This document shows positions 6,367-16,090 of a DNA stretch of 64,000 nt, piece by piece. The stretch covers positions 1 through 64,000 of the forward strand of contig JBBROU010000007.1 of the NCBI GenBank assembly GCA_038229055.1. Direction: 5' to 3'. Below the pieces are notes generated by a model, which was not told the origin of the DNA, did no database searches, and saw only the letters and a list, made by a program, of their open reading frames with translations. How positions within the stretch are numbered: the first letter of the stretch is position 1; each line of letters opens with the position of its first letter. Position numbers and translations under genes: made by a program. Origin of the DNA: JANYJA01 sp038229055 (lineage in GTDB: Bacteria > Acidobacteriota > Terriglobia > Bryobacterales > Bryobacteraceae).

Positions 6367-8955
6367 ATGATAATCCAGTTCCCGGCGCGGCCGCACGCCC
6401 GTTCCGCCGATTTGAGCCGCCCGATCGCACTCCTTCTCATCCTGACTTTAATAGGTTTGACGGTGCCGCCGTTGCCGGCGCGCAATCGGAAGGGCGATAA
6501 GTTTCTGGCGCAGGGCAAGGCAGCCGAAGCGCGCGAGGACTGGGACAAGGCGCTGCAGTTCGACGAGCAGGCGCTGAGCGAAGATCCATCCGATGCGGGG
6601 TACCAACTGGATATGCGGCGGATGCGGTTTCAGACCGCGGCGTATCACGTGAAGAACGGACAGAAGATCCGTACCAAGGGACAGCTTGCGCAGGCGCTGG
6701 CGGAGTTCGAGCGGGCGTATGCGATAGACCCTTCGTCCGATATCGCCGAGCAGGAGGTTCACCGCACCAAGGTGATGATCGATCGCGAAAAGAGGAAACC
6801 GGCGGCGCGGCCCGAGGGGCAGACCGACCAGGAAGCGGCGGAGGAGAGGGGCATGACGCCCGCGCAGGTAGCGAAAAAGGATGCCGACGCGCGCTTCGAA
6901 TCGCTGCTGCCGCTGCCCGAGTTGCGTCCGTTGACGGCGGCGCCGATCAATCTCAAGATGAACAATCAGAAGCCTCGGGTGTTATTCGAGACCGTGGGCA
7001 AGCTGGCGGGCATCAACGTTCTGTTCGATCCGGAGTACGAAGCGCAGAACCAGACCAAGCCGCAATCGATCGACTTCAACGGCTCGACGCTGGAGCAATC
7101 TCTGGACTATCTGGCGGTGGTGACGAAATCGTACTGGAAGGCGCTGTCGAGCAATACGATTTTCGTGACGCTGGACAATCCGACGAAGCTGCGCGAATAC
7201 CAGGAGCAGGTAGTCAAGACGTTTTATCTGTCGAATGTTACGACGCCGCAGGAATTGCAGGAAATCATCACGACGCTGCGGACGGTGGTCGAGATCACGA
7301 AGATCTTCAACTACACGTCGCAGAACGCGCTGGTGGTGCGGGCGGAAGCGGACCGGATGGCGCTGGCCGAGAAGATTATCGCCGACCTGGATAAACCGCG
7401 TTCGGAGGTGGTGATCGACGTGATGGTGATGGAGGTGAACAGCGTGCACACGCGCAACCTGGCGGCGGCGTTTGCTCCGCAAGGGATTAACTCGAACATC
7501 CTTTTCACGCCTCGGCAGAGTATCCAGACGCTGGCGAGTTCGCTGGGCACGGGGACAACGTCTGGAACCGGGACAGGAACGAATATCGGGAATACCGGAA
7601 TTGGAAGTGGAACTGGAATCGGCACGGGTAACGGCACCGGCACGGGCACCGGCAATACCACAACATCGAGCGCACCGATCCCGCTGGTGAATCTGAGGCA
7701 CATCAGCACGAAGGATTATTCCATCAGCAACGTGCCGGGCGGGCTGCTGGAGGCATTGCTGAATGACCGGGGCACGCGAGTTCTGCAATCTCCATCGCTT
7801 CGCGCAGTGGACAACATGAAGGCCGTACTGAAGATCGGCGATAAGGTACCGACGGCATCGGGCAGCTTTCAGCCGGGAATCGGCGGGGTGGGAATTAATC
7901 CGCTGGTGAATACGCAGTTTACGTTCCTGGACACGGGCGTAAATCTGGAGATCACGCCAAAGGTTCACGACAACGGCGAAGTTTCACTGCACGTTGACAT
8001 CAACATTTCGCAGGTAAAGGACAGGATCGACCTGGGCGGTATCTCGCAACCGATTATCGGCTCGCGCACGGCGACGCTGGACGTTCGCCTGAAGGATGGC
8101 CAGGCCAACTTGTTGGGCGGGCTGATTCAGAATCAGGACACCAAGACCGTGTCGGGCATTCCGGGACTGGCGAACATTCCAATTCTGCGGCGGCTGTTCA
8201 CCAGTGAGCTAGCCGAGAAAGACATGACCGAATTGCTGATCGTGCTGATCCCGCACATAGTGCGCGGGCCCGACTTGAGCGATCTGAACATGAAGGGCAT
8301 CGCGGCGGGCAACCAGACCACGGTGAAGCTGAGTTACGCACCGCGCAAGGCGGCGGCGGCACCGGAGCCGGGAACGACGGCGGAATTGCCGGGCGCGACG
8401 ATGGTTCCGGGCGCTCCGATTTCCGGACCTCCGGCAACAGCGCCGGCCGTAACTCCACCGGCACCCGGCATAACTCCACCGATTGCTGGGCCGCCGGCTA
8501 CGGCGCCCCCACAGGACAAGACGCCAACTACGCCATCGGGCAATGTGCGTGTATCTTTCGCGCCTGCGCAGATCGACACGCAGGTGAATTTCGCATCCAC
8601 GGTGAATGTGCAGGTGGATAATGCAACGGATCTGCAATCGGTGGAAGCGCAGTTGAAGTACGATCCGAAGGTTCTGCGGATCAACAGCATCTCGGCGGGC
8701 GATGTTCTGCAGCGAACGGGGCCGCCACTGGCGCCGTCACTGAATATTCTGAACGATTCGGGCGACGCTTCGTTCAGCATGGCGCGCGCTTCGGATCAAG
8801 GCGGCGTGACCGGGGGCGGCGGGCTGATCACGATTGTATTTCAGGCCATCGGGAAAGGCACGTCAACGATCTCATTCCAGAGCTTGACGCTGAAGAGCTC
8901 AGGAGGGCAAGCGATTGCCACGAGCATGCCGGCGCTCGTCGTCAACGTCAAATAA
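6367..8955 (+). CDS. Secretin-family outer membrane protein with TPR and cohesin-like domains
   Basis: 862 aa. Order of parts: N-terminal signal/hydrophobic segment (residues 18-40), a TPR-like region (45-150), secretin N-domains (about 190-340), a Gly/Thr-rich insert (391-437, SGTGTGTNIGN type repeats), the secretin pore core (440-640, with VPGGLLEALLNDRGTRVLQS and ELLIVLIPHIVRGPD), a Pro/Ala-rich linker (660-718) and a cohesin-like beta domain (720-861, VRVSFAPAQIDTQVNF). Secretins form outer-membrane gates for type II secretion or type IV pili. Two pseudopilin genes follow directly, so this belongs to a pilus or type II-like export machine. The cohesin domain could anchor a partner, but no dockerin was identified. 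Confidence 0.9.
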   Translation: MIIQFPARPHARSADLSRPIALLLILTLIGLTVPPLPARNRKGDKFLAQGKAAEAREDWDKALQFDEQALSEDPSDAGYQLDMRRMRFQTAAYHVKNGQKIRTKGQLAQALAEFERAYAIDPSSDIAEQEVHRTKVMIDREKRKPAARPEGQTDQEAAEERGMTPAQVAKKDADARFESLLPLPELRPLTAAPINLKMNNQKPRVLFETVGKLAGINVLFDPEYEAQNQTKPQSIDFNGSTLEQSLDYLAVVTKSYWKALSSNTIFVTLDNPTKLREYQEQVVKTFYLSNVTTPQELQEIITTLRTVVEITKIFNYTSQNALVVRAEADRMALAEKIIADLDKPRSEVVIDVMVMEVNSVHTRNLAAAFAPQGINSNILFTPRQSIQTLASSLGTGTTSGTGTGTNIGNTGIGSGTGIGTGNGTGTGTGNTTTSSAPIPLVNLRHISTKDYSISNVPGGLLEALLNDRGTRVLQSPSLRAVDNMKAVLKIGDKVPTASGSFQPGIGGVGINPLVNTQFTFLDTGVNLEITPKVHDNGEVSLHVDINISQVKDRIDLGGISQPIIGSRTATLDVRLKDGQANLLGGLIQNQDTKTVSGIPGLANIPILRRLFTSELAEKDMTELLIVLIPHIVRGPDLSDLNMKGIAAGNQTTVKLSYAPRKAAAAPEPGTTAELPGATMVPGAPISGPPATAPAVTPPAPGITPPIAGPPATAPPQDKTPTTPSGNVRVSFAPAQIDTQVNFASTVNVQVDNATDLQSVEAQLKYDPKVLRINSISAGDVLQRTGPPLAPSLNILNDSGDASFSMARASDQGGVTGGGGLITIVFQAIGKGTSTISFQSLTLKSSGGQAIATSMPALVVNVK

Positions 8956-8958
8956 GGT

Positions 8959-9441
8959 ATGAGGCACCTGGATAAACGGCGGGATACACGACGAGGGCTC
9001 ACGCTGGTCGAGCTGATTGTGGCGTTCACGATCATGCTGCTGCTGAGCACGATGGCGATCCCGCTGGCGCGGTCGCGCGTGCGCCGGAACAAGGAGCACG
9101 ATCTGCGGATCGCGCTGCGCGAGGTCCGCACGGCGATCGACAAATATAAAGACATGGCCGACACGGGCAAGCTGGGCATCCAGAAGCAGGACGCGAATGG
9201 TTATCCCGAGAAGCTGGAATTGCTGGTGGAAGGCGTCAAGGGATCGGGGACGAATGCCGACACCAAATTGAAATTCCTGCGGCGCATTCCGAAGGATCCG
9301 TTCACCAATTCGACCGACTGGGGCAAGCGCAGCATGCAGGACGATCCGAAATCCGCGGGCTGGGGCGGGCAGAATGTGTTCGACGTTTATACCAAGACAT
9401 CCGAAAAGGCATCCGATGGAACAGCTTACTCGGACTGGTAG
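8959..9441 (+). CDS. Type II secretion/type IV pilus pseudopilin (GspG-like)
   Basis: 160 aa with a prepilin leader: a basic start RHLDKRRDTRRG, cleavage expected before LTLVELIVAFTIMLLLSTMA, with the invariant Glu at mature position 5 (first residue L rather than F). After the hydrophobic helix the protein has KEHDLRIALREVRTAIDKYK and a C-terminal RRIPKDPFTNSTDW, typical of GspG-type pseudopilins. It starts 3 bases after the secretin gene and overlaps the next pseudopilin gene by 26 bases, so the three form one unit. Confidence 0.88.
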   Translation: MRHLDKRRDTRRGLTLVELIVAFTIMLLLSTMAIPLARSRVRRNKEHDLRIALREVRTAIDKYKDMADTGKLGIQKQDANGYPEKLELLVEGVKGSGTNADTKLKFLRRIPKDPFTNSTDWGKRSMQDDPKSAGWGGQNVFDVYTKTSEKASDGTAYSDW

Positions 9442-9853
9442 GCGCGGGGCGGTGTCGCGCCGCAGGTTCGTGAGCGGCGGGTTCACGCTGATCGAGCTGA
9501 TGATCGTGATGGCGATCATCGTGATCATTATTTCGATCTCGGTGCCGTATTATCAGAAGTCGATTCAGCGGGCCAAGGAGAGCGTACTGCGCAATAACCT
9601 CTTCACGATGCGCAACGTGATCGACGAATATAGCTACGACAAGCAGAAGGCGCCGCAGACGCTGGATGACCTGGTAAAAGAAGGGTATCTGCGGGAGATA
9701 CCGCGCGACCCGATCACGGGGAATAATACGTCGTGGAAGATCATCATGGAAGATCCGGGACAGAGTTTGAATCAGACTGAGCCGGGGATTTTCGATGTGC
9801 GGAGCGGGTCGGATAAGACGAGTCTGGACGGGACGGCGTTCGCGGAGTGGTGA
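9416..9853 (+). CDS. Type II secretion/type IV pilus pseudopilin (GspG-like), second copy
   Basis: 145 aa from ATG 9416; an earlier in-frame ATG would only add residues antisense in character to the upstream pseudopilin gene. It has a classical prepilin motif GFTLIELMIVMAIIVIIISI with F1 and E5, then ESVLRNNLFTMRNVIDEYSY and REIPRDPITGNNTSWKI, the GspG-like calcium/C-terminal area. It resembles the preceding pseudopilin along its length, suggesting a tandem duplication followed by divergence. Both are probably processed by a prepilin peptidase encoded elsewhere. Confidence 0.88.
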   Translation: MEQLTRTGRRGAVSRRRFVSGGFTLIELMIVMAIIVIIISISVPYYQKSIQRAKESVLRNNLFTMRNVIDEYSYDKQKAPQTLDDLVKEGYLREIPRDPITGNNTSWKIIMEDPGQSLNQTEPGIFDVRSGSDKTSLDGTAFAEW

Positions 9854-9885
9854 GGAGGGGAGAAGAAGCGCGATAAAATGCGGGT

Positions 9886-11988
9886 ATGCGCCAGACCCTG
9901 TCTGTCCGATATGGATTCCTGCGTCTTTTTTCCGGTTTAGCTTCTTTCCTTTTTGCCCATTCCTTACTTCCGGCCCAATCCTGCGCGCCTACGGCTACCA
10001 ACCTTCTGGTTCATTCCGAAGGCCTCGCGGAACGCGTGGGCGACGTTCTGCTCACGTGTTCGGGAACGCCGGGCGCGACTTTCACCGGGAACCTCAACCT
10101 ATTTCTGAACACCAATGTGACCAACCGGCTGTCGGGGAACACGCCCGACGTCAGCCTCACGTTCGACTCCGGCACCGGCGCGGTGCTGTCGACCCAATTG
10201 AGCGGCGCGAACAACGTCACATTCAATGGCCTGTCGTTTACCATTCCCGCGTCAGGCGCGGCGCGGATTCACATCAGCAATATCCGAGCGAATGTGAATG
10301 CGCTGGGCGGGCAGCCGGTGATCGCGAATCTGGCGAGCACCAATCTGCTGTTTAGCGGGAATGCGATCACGCTGGCAACCCCACAGGCAAGCTTACTGTT
10401 GAGCGAAGCCAGCACGCTGATTCGTTGCTACGGCTCTCCGCTGCCGGCGGCATTCGATCTCGCCAGCCTGTTCAGCGCGGGAACGCGGTTCTCATCGACG
10501 CGCATCACGGAAGGGTTTGCGACGGCGTTTCAGGTGAAGGACGCGATGTCCGATACGGGGACGCGGATCGTGGTGAATTATGCGTCGCTGCCGCCGGGCG
10601 CGCGGCTATTCGTTCCGGATGAAGTAGCGGGATCGAGCGCGCTGCAGGCTACGGCGGGCGGCGACTTGGGGATGGCGCAGTCGGGAGGTTCGTATGCGCC
10701 GTCGACGTCGGGATCCCTGCTGCTGGCGCGCGTGAACGGGGCCGACGCGAATGGCACGGGAGGCGCTCCGGTTTACGCACCGGGGCCGGTGGGCGGCCCG
10801 GCGGCGAATTTCAATACGGCGACGGAGATCCCCGTGGCGAACGGAGCGGCGTCGGTTACGTACGAAGTTGTGGACGCGAATCCGTCGGTACAGGAGAGCG
10901 CGCAGTTTCCGACGTTCATTGGAATTCCGGCGGGTTCGCCGGCGGCTACGTCAAGCGAAACGGTTCTGATCGGGCCGGTTTCGACGGTCGGAATGGCGAC
11001 GGCGGGCGACCCGGTGCCGCGATTCGCGGCGGTGCCGCCGGCCTCGGATTGTTCATTCCTGACCGACTGCAACGCGACTTACTTTCCGCAGTTGACGGCG
11101 GATGTGACCCCGCTGCAGTTCGCGGCGGCCGCGGGCGGGGCGCCGCAGACACGGTATGTGCGGATGGGCAACGCGGGGGCGGGGGTGCTGGACTGGAAGG
11201 CGACGGTGACGTACCAATCGGGCGCGGATTGGATCACGGTCAATCCACCGGAAGGGCAGAACAGCGTCACGATCCGGGTGGACGCGCATCCCGAGAGGCT
11301 GGGCGCGGGGACGTACCAGGCAACCCTGCTGATCGATGGGGGACCGCTTGCCGGGAGCCGGACGGTGCCGATCACGCTGACCGTGGGACCGGCGGTTGTG
11401 GTTACGCCGGCGGTAACGGTGAGTTCAGTGGTGAATGCGGCGAGCTTCCAGGCGGGGCCGGTGGCGGCGGGATCGCTGGCGACGATTCAGGGCACCAATC
11501 TTGGGGGCAAATCGGTTACGGCCGCGTTCGACGGAATTGCGGCGGCGGTGCTCTATTCCGGGGGGCAGCAGATCAATTTGCTGGTGCCGTCTCAGATTGC
11601 GGGGAAGACAAGTTCGCAGTTGGTGGTTACGGCCGACGGGGTGAGCAGCGCGCCATTCACAGTGACACTAGCGCCAACGGCGCCGGGCATCTTCCAGCCG
11701 GGCATTTTGAATCAGGACAACTCGGTGAACGCCGCGGGAATGGGGGCGGCGGGCGGATCGATCATTCAGATCTACGCGACCGGGGTGAATTCATCGGCGG
11801 GCGCGGTAACGGTGACGGTCCACGACCAGGCGGGGCTAGTTCCTTTGTATGCGGGGCCGGCTCCGGGCATTCCGGGACTCGAGCAGGTGAACGTGCTGGT
11901 TCCCGGATATCTGCCGGCCGTGATGACGCACGTGAAGATCTGCGTGGGCACGGTGTGCAGCGCGCCGGCTCCGATTCAGTTGCGCTGA
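9886..11988 (+). CDS. Secreted beta-sandwich protein with BACON-like and TIGR03437-like C-terminal domains
   Basis: 700 aa. A GGAGGGGAG ribosome site precedes ATG 9886. Residues 1-30 form a signal peptide ending LLPAQS. The long middle is Ala/Gly/Thr-rich beta structure. Residues about 405-500 resemble a BACON/Ig-like repeat (LQFAAAAGGAPQTRYVRMGN, then ADWITVNPPEG). The last 190 residues match the TIGR03437 domain, known from Solibacter: VVNAASFQAGPVAAGSLATI, GGQQINLLVPSQIAGK and APGIFQPGILNQDNSVN. The role is unknown; a surface or extracellular place is likely. It follows the pseudopilin block by 32 bases and could be a substrate of that machine (inference). Confidence 0.85.
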   Translation: MRQTLSVRYGFLRLFSGLASFLFAHSLLPAQSCAPTATNLLVHSEGLAERVGDVLLTCSGTPGATFTGNLNLFLNTNVTNRLSGNTPDVSLTFDSGTGAVLSTQLSGANNVTFNGLSFTIPASGAARIHISNIRANVNALGGQPVIANLASTNLLFSGNAITLATPQASLLLSEASTLIRCYGSPLPAAFDLASLFSAGTRFSSTRITEGFATAFQVKDAMSDTGTRIVVNYASLPPGARLFVPDEVAGSSALQATAGGDLGMAQSGGSYAPSTSGSLLLARVNGADANGTGGAPVYAPGPVGGPAANFNTATEIPVANGAASVTYEVVDANPSVQESAQFPTFIGIPAGSPAATSSETVLIGPVSTVGMATAGDPVPRFAAVPPASDCSFLTDCNATYFPQLTADVTPLQFAAAAGGAPQTRYVRMGNAGAGVLDWKATVTYQSGADWITVNPPEGQNSVTIRVDAHPERLGAGTYQATLLIDGGPLAGSRTVPITLTVGPAVVVTPAVTVSSVVNAASFQAGPVAAGSLATIQGTNLGGKSVTAAFDGIAAAVLYSGGQQINLLVPSQIAGKTSSQLVVTADGVSSAPFTVTLAPTAPGIFQPGILNQDNSVNAAGMGAAGGSIIQIYATGVNSSAGAVTVTVHDQAGLVPLYAGPAPGIPGLEQVNVLVPGYLPAVMTHVKICVGTVCSAPAPIQLR

Positions 11989-12007
11989 GGCTTAAATCTC
12001 TGAGGCT

Positions 12008-12793
12008 CTAAGCGACGGCTAAGGCGGGCTTCCGGCGGAGGCTCGCGAGCACTGCCGTGCCGGCTATGATGAGTGCGAGCGAGATCCACTGTTCCAGGGA
12101 AAAGGGGCCGCCGAGAGGGTTGGATTCATCGTGGTAGCGGACGAACTCGACTGAAAAGCGCACGATTCCATAGAGCACCAGATAAAGGCCAATGATCTGG
12201 CCATCGGGGTGACGCCGGCGGCAGAGGGCGTAGAGGACGGCGCAGACAACTATCTCCGCAAACGATTCGTAAAGCTGGGTGGGATGGCGCGGCACGCCCA
12301 GTGGAACGCCGACGCTGTACGCGTCGCGATTGGTGAAGGTTACGGCCCAGGGGAGATGTGTCGGGATGCCGTAACAGCAGCCGGCCGAGAAGCACCCGAG
12401 ACGCCCGATCGCGTGACCCAGCGCAAGCCCGGGCGCGAAAACATCGGAGGTTCGCAGCACGGGAAGGCCGTGCCGCCGCATGTAGAAGTACGCGGCGATG
12501 AGGGCGGCGATGAAGCCCCCATAGAAGATGCCGGCCGATTGCAGCGTGGCGAGCGAAAAGATTTCGGCGGGATTGGCGCGGTAAACCGGATCGAGCGCGA
12601 TCATCAGGGCCTTGGCGCCCACAATGCCGGCAAGGGCGCACGTAACGCCGAGGTTCAACACGGATTCGTGATTCAGGCCGGCGAATTTGGCGAGACGCGT
12701 GGTCATCCAGAGCGCGACGAGAAAGGCAATGGCGACAAGGACTCCGTAAGTGGGCAGAGAAAATCCGCCGATGGTGAAAAGCTTGGGCAGCAT
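12008..12793 (-). CDS. lgt: Prolipoprotein diacylglyceryl transferase
   Basis: 261-aa inner-membrane enzyme that moves a diacylglyceryl group from phosphatidylglycerol to the lipobox cysteine of prolipoproteins. It has seven or so hydrophobic segments, the signature region ALGHAIGRLGCFSAGCCYG near residue 130 (family consensus GRxGNF/CxxGCCYG), and RHPTQLYESFAE with the conserved Pro-Thr-Gln-Leu-Tyr-Glu. The gene stands alone, tail to tail with the TIGR03437 protein gene. Confidence 0.95.
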   Translation of the reverse strand: MLPKLFTIGGFSLPTYGVLVAIAFLVALWMTTRLAKFAGLNHESVLNLGVTCALAGIVGAKALMIALDPVYRANPAEIFSLATLQSAGIFYGGFIAALIAAYFYMRRHGLPVLRTSDVFAPGLALGHAIGRLGCFSAGCCYGIPTHLPWAVTFTNRDAYSVGVPLGVPRHPTQLYESFAEIVVCAVLYALCRRRHPDGQIIGLYLVLYGIVRFSVEFVRYHDESNPLGGPFSLEQWISLALIIAGTAVLASLRRKPALAVA

Positions 12794-12906
12794 GGGTGAG
12801 AATAGGACTACTTTCAGTATGACTTACAAGGGCGTTGTGATGGATTTGTCACGGCGCTGAAATCTGGTTTTGACATTGCTCCTATAGAGTCTTTTTTGAG
12901 GCTTGA

Positions 12907-15900
12907 ATGAGCAATTCCATCGGAAATAAAATGATCGCGATCTCGCTTTTGATGTTGGCTGCACTGCGGGCGCAGTCGAATAAGATCGACCTGACGAACT
13001 GGGGCGCGATTACGGCGCCGGTGTTCGGGACAGCGGAGAAGGGCGTTTATTCGAGCGCGGAGCTGTTTGCAGGCCCCAACAAATTCGGATCCTACTACAG
13101 CGGGGTTTTGCCGAACGGGCGCATCGTGAAGCCGGCGGGGACAAGCATCCAGATCGGGATGAATCCTCTGGGCGCGGCACTGACTCCCGACGGGCATTAT
13201 CTGATTACGAGCAACGACGATGAACGCGAAGGGAAGATCACTTCGTACCAGAGCTCGATGAATATTGGCGGGTATTCGCTTTCGGTGATCGACACGAAGA
13301 CGATGACCGTGGTGTCGCAAACGGGGGCGGTTGGAAAGTTTTTCATCGGGCTGCAAGCGACGGGAAGCGGGCCGTATACCGTGTGGGCGTCGGGCGGGGC
13401 GGATCAGGACGTGAAGATATTTACGGTGTCGGCGACGGGGACGATTGCGGCTGCGACGCCGGCGCACATTGTAATTAGCCCGATTACGCCGGCGACCTCG
13501 GGATATGCGACCAACTATACGCCGGGCGCCGCGCTGAACACGGCCGATGCGAACGGAAACAAGCCTCCGCTTCCATCGGGATTCGGGAGCCGGACGGCGG
13601 CAACGAAGATCACCTTTCCCGCGGGATCGGCACTGAGCCCGGACGGCAAGTGGCTCTATGTGGCGTGCAACGGGGACAACAGCGTAGCGGTGATCGACAC
13701 GACGGCGATGACGGTGGTGAAACAAGTGCCGGTGGGATATTTTCCTTACGGCGTTTCGGTGAGTCCCTCGGGTGCCAAGGTGCTGGTCGCAAATTGGGGT
13801 ATTGAGGAATACAAGTTTTTCGCTCCGGGATACGATGCGGCGGGGAATCTCAATTCGGTCGGAGTCGCACCGAACAATCTTCCGGACGGGTTCTATGTTC
13901 CGCCTACCGACACGCAGGGCACGAATCCGAAGACATCGTCGGTAACGGTTCTGATCGCGCCGGCGGGAAATGGCGCGGCGCTTACGACTTCGCAAGCTGT
14001 GTACGAGGGGCTGCCGCTCGACGCGCTGAATCAGGTTGGCGATACACATCCTTCGGCGACGGCCATCGTGAAACACGGCTCGCTCGAAGTGCTGTATGTT
14101 GCCAAGACCAACGTGGATGCGCTGGGAATGGTGGTGGTGAATAACAACCGCAAGCTGCCCGATTTCGATCTGACGCCACTGACATTCGCGCAAAGCCAGC
14201 ATTCGCGGCTGGATGGCGCGTATCCGAATGCGATGGCGGTTTCGCCCGATAACAATCGCTTATATGTCACAGAGGCGGGGCTGAATTCAGTGGCGGTGAT
14301 CGACGTATCCAATGCGGCACAGCCGAAGCTGTTGGGAAGGCTCGGCACGGGATGGTATCCGACGGCGATTGTGGTGAGCCCGGATGGCGATACTTTGTAT
14401 GTGGCCAACGCCAAGGGCGTCGGGGAGGACATCAATCCGAATACAAATACAGGAACAGGCACAGCTCCGCCGACGGGGTTGGCTTCGGACTCACGCGTCG
14501 ATAGCAACTATATCTTCGGTTCGCTGCAGAAGATCAATTTGACGAGCACATCTTACGACGGCACGACGGTGATCGGACAGAATTTCGCCTTCAATCCTCC
14601 GGCGGACACTTCGGTGGTTCCGGTTGGCGGCGCGGCGTCCTCGAAGATTAAGCATGTCGTATTTATCCTGAAAGAGAACAAGACATTCGATTCGATGCTG
14701 GGCAATCTGGGAAGCCACTTCGGACCGTTCGCCAGCATGAGCTTCAACGACCAGACGGGCGCGGCTTACACAAATGGGCAGTACACGGGAGTTTCCGTGA
14801 ATTTGCAGACACTGGCGTCGAAGTTCGCGGCGGCGGTGAACTACTATTCCGATTCCGAAGAGAGCGACGCGGGCCACCAGTTTGCGGCGTCGGGCACGGC
14901 CTCGGATTATACGGAAAAGACGCTGTTGGTGAAGGGGGGACGCGGGCTGCTGGTGGCCAAGAACTTCGAACCGGAAGACTATCCGGCGGGTGGGTACATC
15001 TTCAACAATGCGGCGCGCAATCGCGTGAGCTTTAAAGATTACGGCGCGCTGATCCGCATTGTTGGAACCGACACGGGCGGAAGCGTACCGTCGACGATCG
15101 ACGACCCAACGAGCGGCCTGCTGGGTTATCCATTGCTACAGGCGGACAAGTTCAGCGTGACCAATCCGCTGCAAAACGGCGGCGATGTGGACAGCGAGAC
15201 GCAGGGGCTGGGGCAGACCTATGCGCTGAAGCTGCCGATTCTGGCGGTGCTGGGGCAGAACAATCCAAACGGCGAGCCGCACTTAGACGAATATTATCCG
15301 GGGTATAACTTCAACATTTCCGACCAGCGGCGGGCGGAAGAGTTCAATGCCGATTTTGACACGATGGTGGATTTGGGGACGCTTCCACAGTTCCTGTATG
15401 TCTATCTGCCGAACGATCACACGGGTGGAGTAACGGCGCCGAATGCAGCGACGGTGGGCAGTTCGCCGCTGCAACAGATTGCCGACGGGGACGTGGCGCT
15501 GGGAATGGTGGTGAACCACATCATGAACAGCCCGGTGTATTACGACGCGGCTTCCGACACGGGGACGGCTATTTTCGTGACATGGGACGACGCGCAATCG
15601 TCACTCGATCACATTCATCCGCACCGGACGCCGATGGTGGCAATCGGCCCATATGTGAAGCCGGGTTACATAGCGGCGAAGCATTATTCAACGGCGTCGA
15701 TTGTGAAGACTGAGGAGCTGCTGCTGGGGCTGCCGCCGAATAACCTGGGCGATTTATTCGCGACGGATCTGCGGGATATGTTCCAGCCGACTTACAACGG
15801 GATTACCGCGGCGGATGTACCGGTGACGCGCGCGAAGGTATTCGTATCGTATGAAGGCCGGCAGATCTGGAAGCTGGTAAAGAAGCTGGACACTTCGGCG

Positions 15901-16089
15901 CCGGATCGGGACAGCTCTCGGCTGGGAGCGCTGACGCGGCTTTCGGTGGAGGCGGACAATCTGCATCGGAGCGCGGTGAAGCAGCGGAAATTGGGCACGG
16001 CGGGCTATCGGAAGCGGCAGGCGGCGCTGTATGAACAGGCGCTGAAGGTAGCGAATTCGGATAAGCCGAAGGACGACGACGACCGGTAG
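12907..16089 (+). CDS. Exported YVTN beta-propeller/phosphoesterase (alkaline phosphatase-like) fusion
   Basis: 1060 aa with signal peptide (MSNSIGNKMIAISLLMLAAL, ends LRAQ). Residues about 60-545 carry propeller repeats such as GSALSPDGKWLYVACNGDNS, VAVIDTTAMTVVKQVPVGYF and MAVSPDNNRLYVTEAGLNSV. Residues about 580-990 are a PF04185-type phosphoesterase domain: KHVVFILKENKTFDSMLGNL with the nucleophile region, and FVTWDDAQSSLDHIHPHRTP with metal ligands. This two-domain layout is known in Acidobacteriota and relatives. The substrate is unknown; phospholipids or nucleotides are typical of PF04185. The C-terminus is basic and charged. Upstream 113 bases include TTGACA at 12870 but no convincing -10. 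Confidence 0.88.
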   Translation: MSNSIGNKMIAISLLMLAALRAQSNKIDLTNWGAITAPVFGTAEKGVYSSAELFAGPNKFGSYYSGVLPNGRIVKPAGTSIQIGMNPLGAALTPDGHYLITSNDDEREGKITSYQSSMNIGGYSLSVIDTKTMTVVSQTGAVGKFFIGLQATGSGPYTVWASGGADQDVKIFTVSATGTIAAATPAHIVISPITPATSGYATNYTPGAALNTADANGNKPPLPSGFGSRTAATKITFPAGSALSPDGKWLYVACNGDNSVAVIDTTAMTVVKQVPVGYFPYGVSVSPSGAKVLVANWGIEEYKFFAPGYDAAGNLNSVGVAPNNLPDGFYVPPTDTQGTNPKTSSVTVLIAPAGNGAALTTSQAVYEGLPLDALNQVGDTHPSATAIVKHGSLEVLYVAKTNVDALGMVVVNNNRKLPDFDLTPLTFAQSQHSRLDGAYPNAMAVSPDNNRLYVTEAGLNSVAVIDVSNAAQPKLLGRLGTGWYPTAIVVSPDGDTLYVANAKGVGEDINPNTNTGTGTAPPTGLASDSRVDSNYIFGSLQKINLTSTSYDGTTVIGQNFAFNPPADTSVVPVGGAASSKIKHVVFILKENKTFDSMLGNLGSHFGPFASMSFNDQTGAAYTNGQYTGVSVNLQTLASKFAAAVNYYSDSEESDAGHQFAASGTASDYTEKTLLVKGGRGLLVAKNFEPEDYPAGGYIFNNAARNRVSFKDYGALIRIVGTDTGGSVPSTIDDPTSGLLGYPLLQADKFSVTNPLQNGGDVDSETQGLGQTYALKLPILAVLGQNNPNGEPHLDEYYPGYNFNISDQRRAEEFNADFDTMVDLGTLPQFLYVYLPNDHTGGVTAPNAATVGSSPLQQIADGDVALGMVVNHIMNSPVYYDAASDTGTAIFVTWDDAQSSLDHIHPHRTPMVAIGPYVKPGYIAAKHYSTASIVKTEELLLGLPPNNLGDLFATDLRDMFQPTYNGITAADVPVTRAKVFVSYEGRQIWKLVKKLDTSAPDRDSSRLGALTRLSVEADNLHRSAVKQRKLGTAGYRKRQAALYEQALKVANSDKPKDDDDR

Positions 16090-16090
16090 G

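Noticed and set aside
7540..7680. CRISPR-like or minisatellite repeat in the secretin gene
   Set aside because: The repeat is a coding Gly/Thr tract in frame with degenerate units and no spacers.
12870..12898. TTGACA promoter before the phosphoesterase gene
   Set aside because: No reasonable -10 lies 16-18 bases downstream, so no promoter is called.
12814..14202. Minus-strand open frame (462 codons) opposite the propeller protein
   Set aside because: Antisense to a clear exported protein; arginine/histidine-rich translation with no domain.
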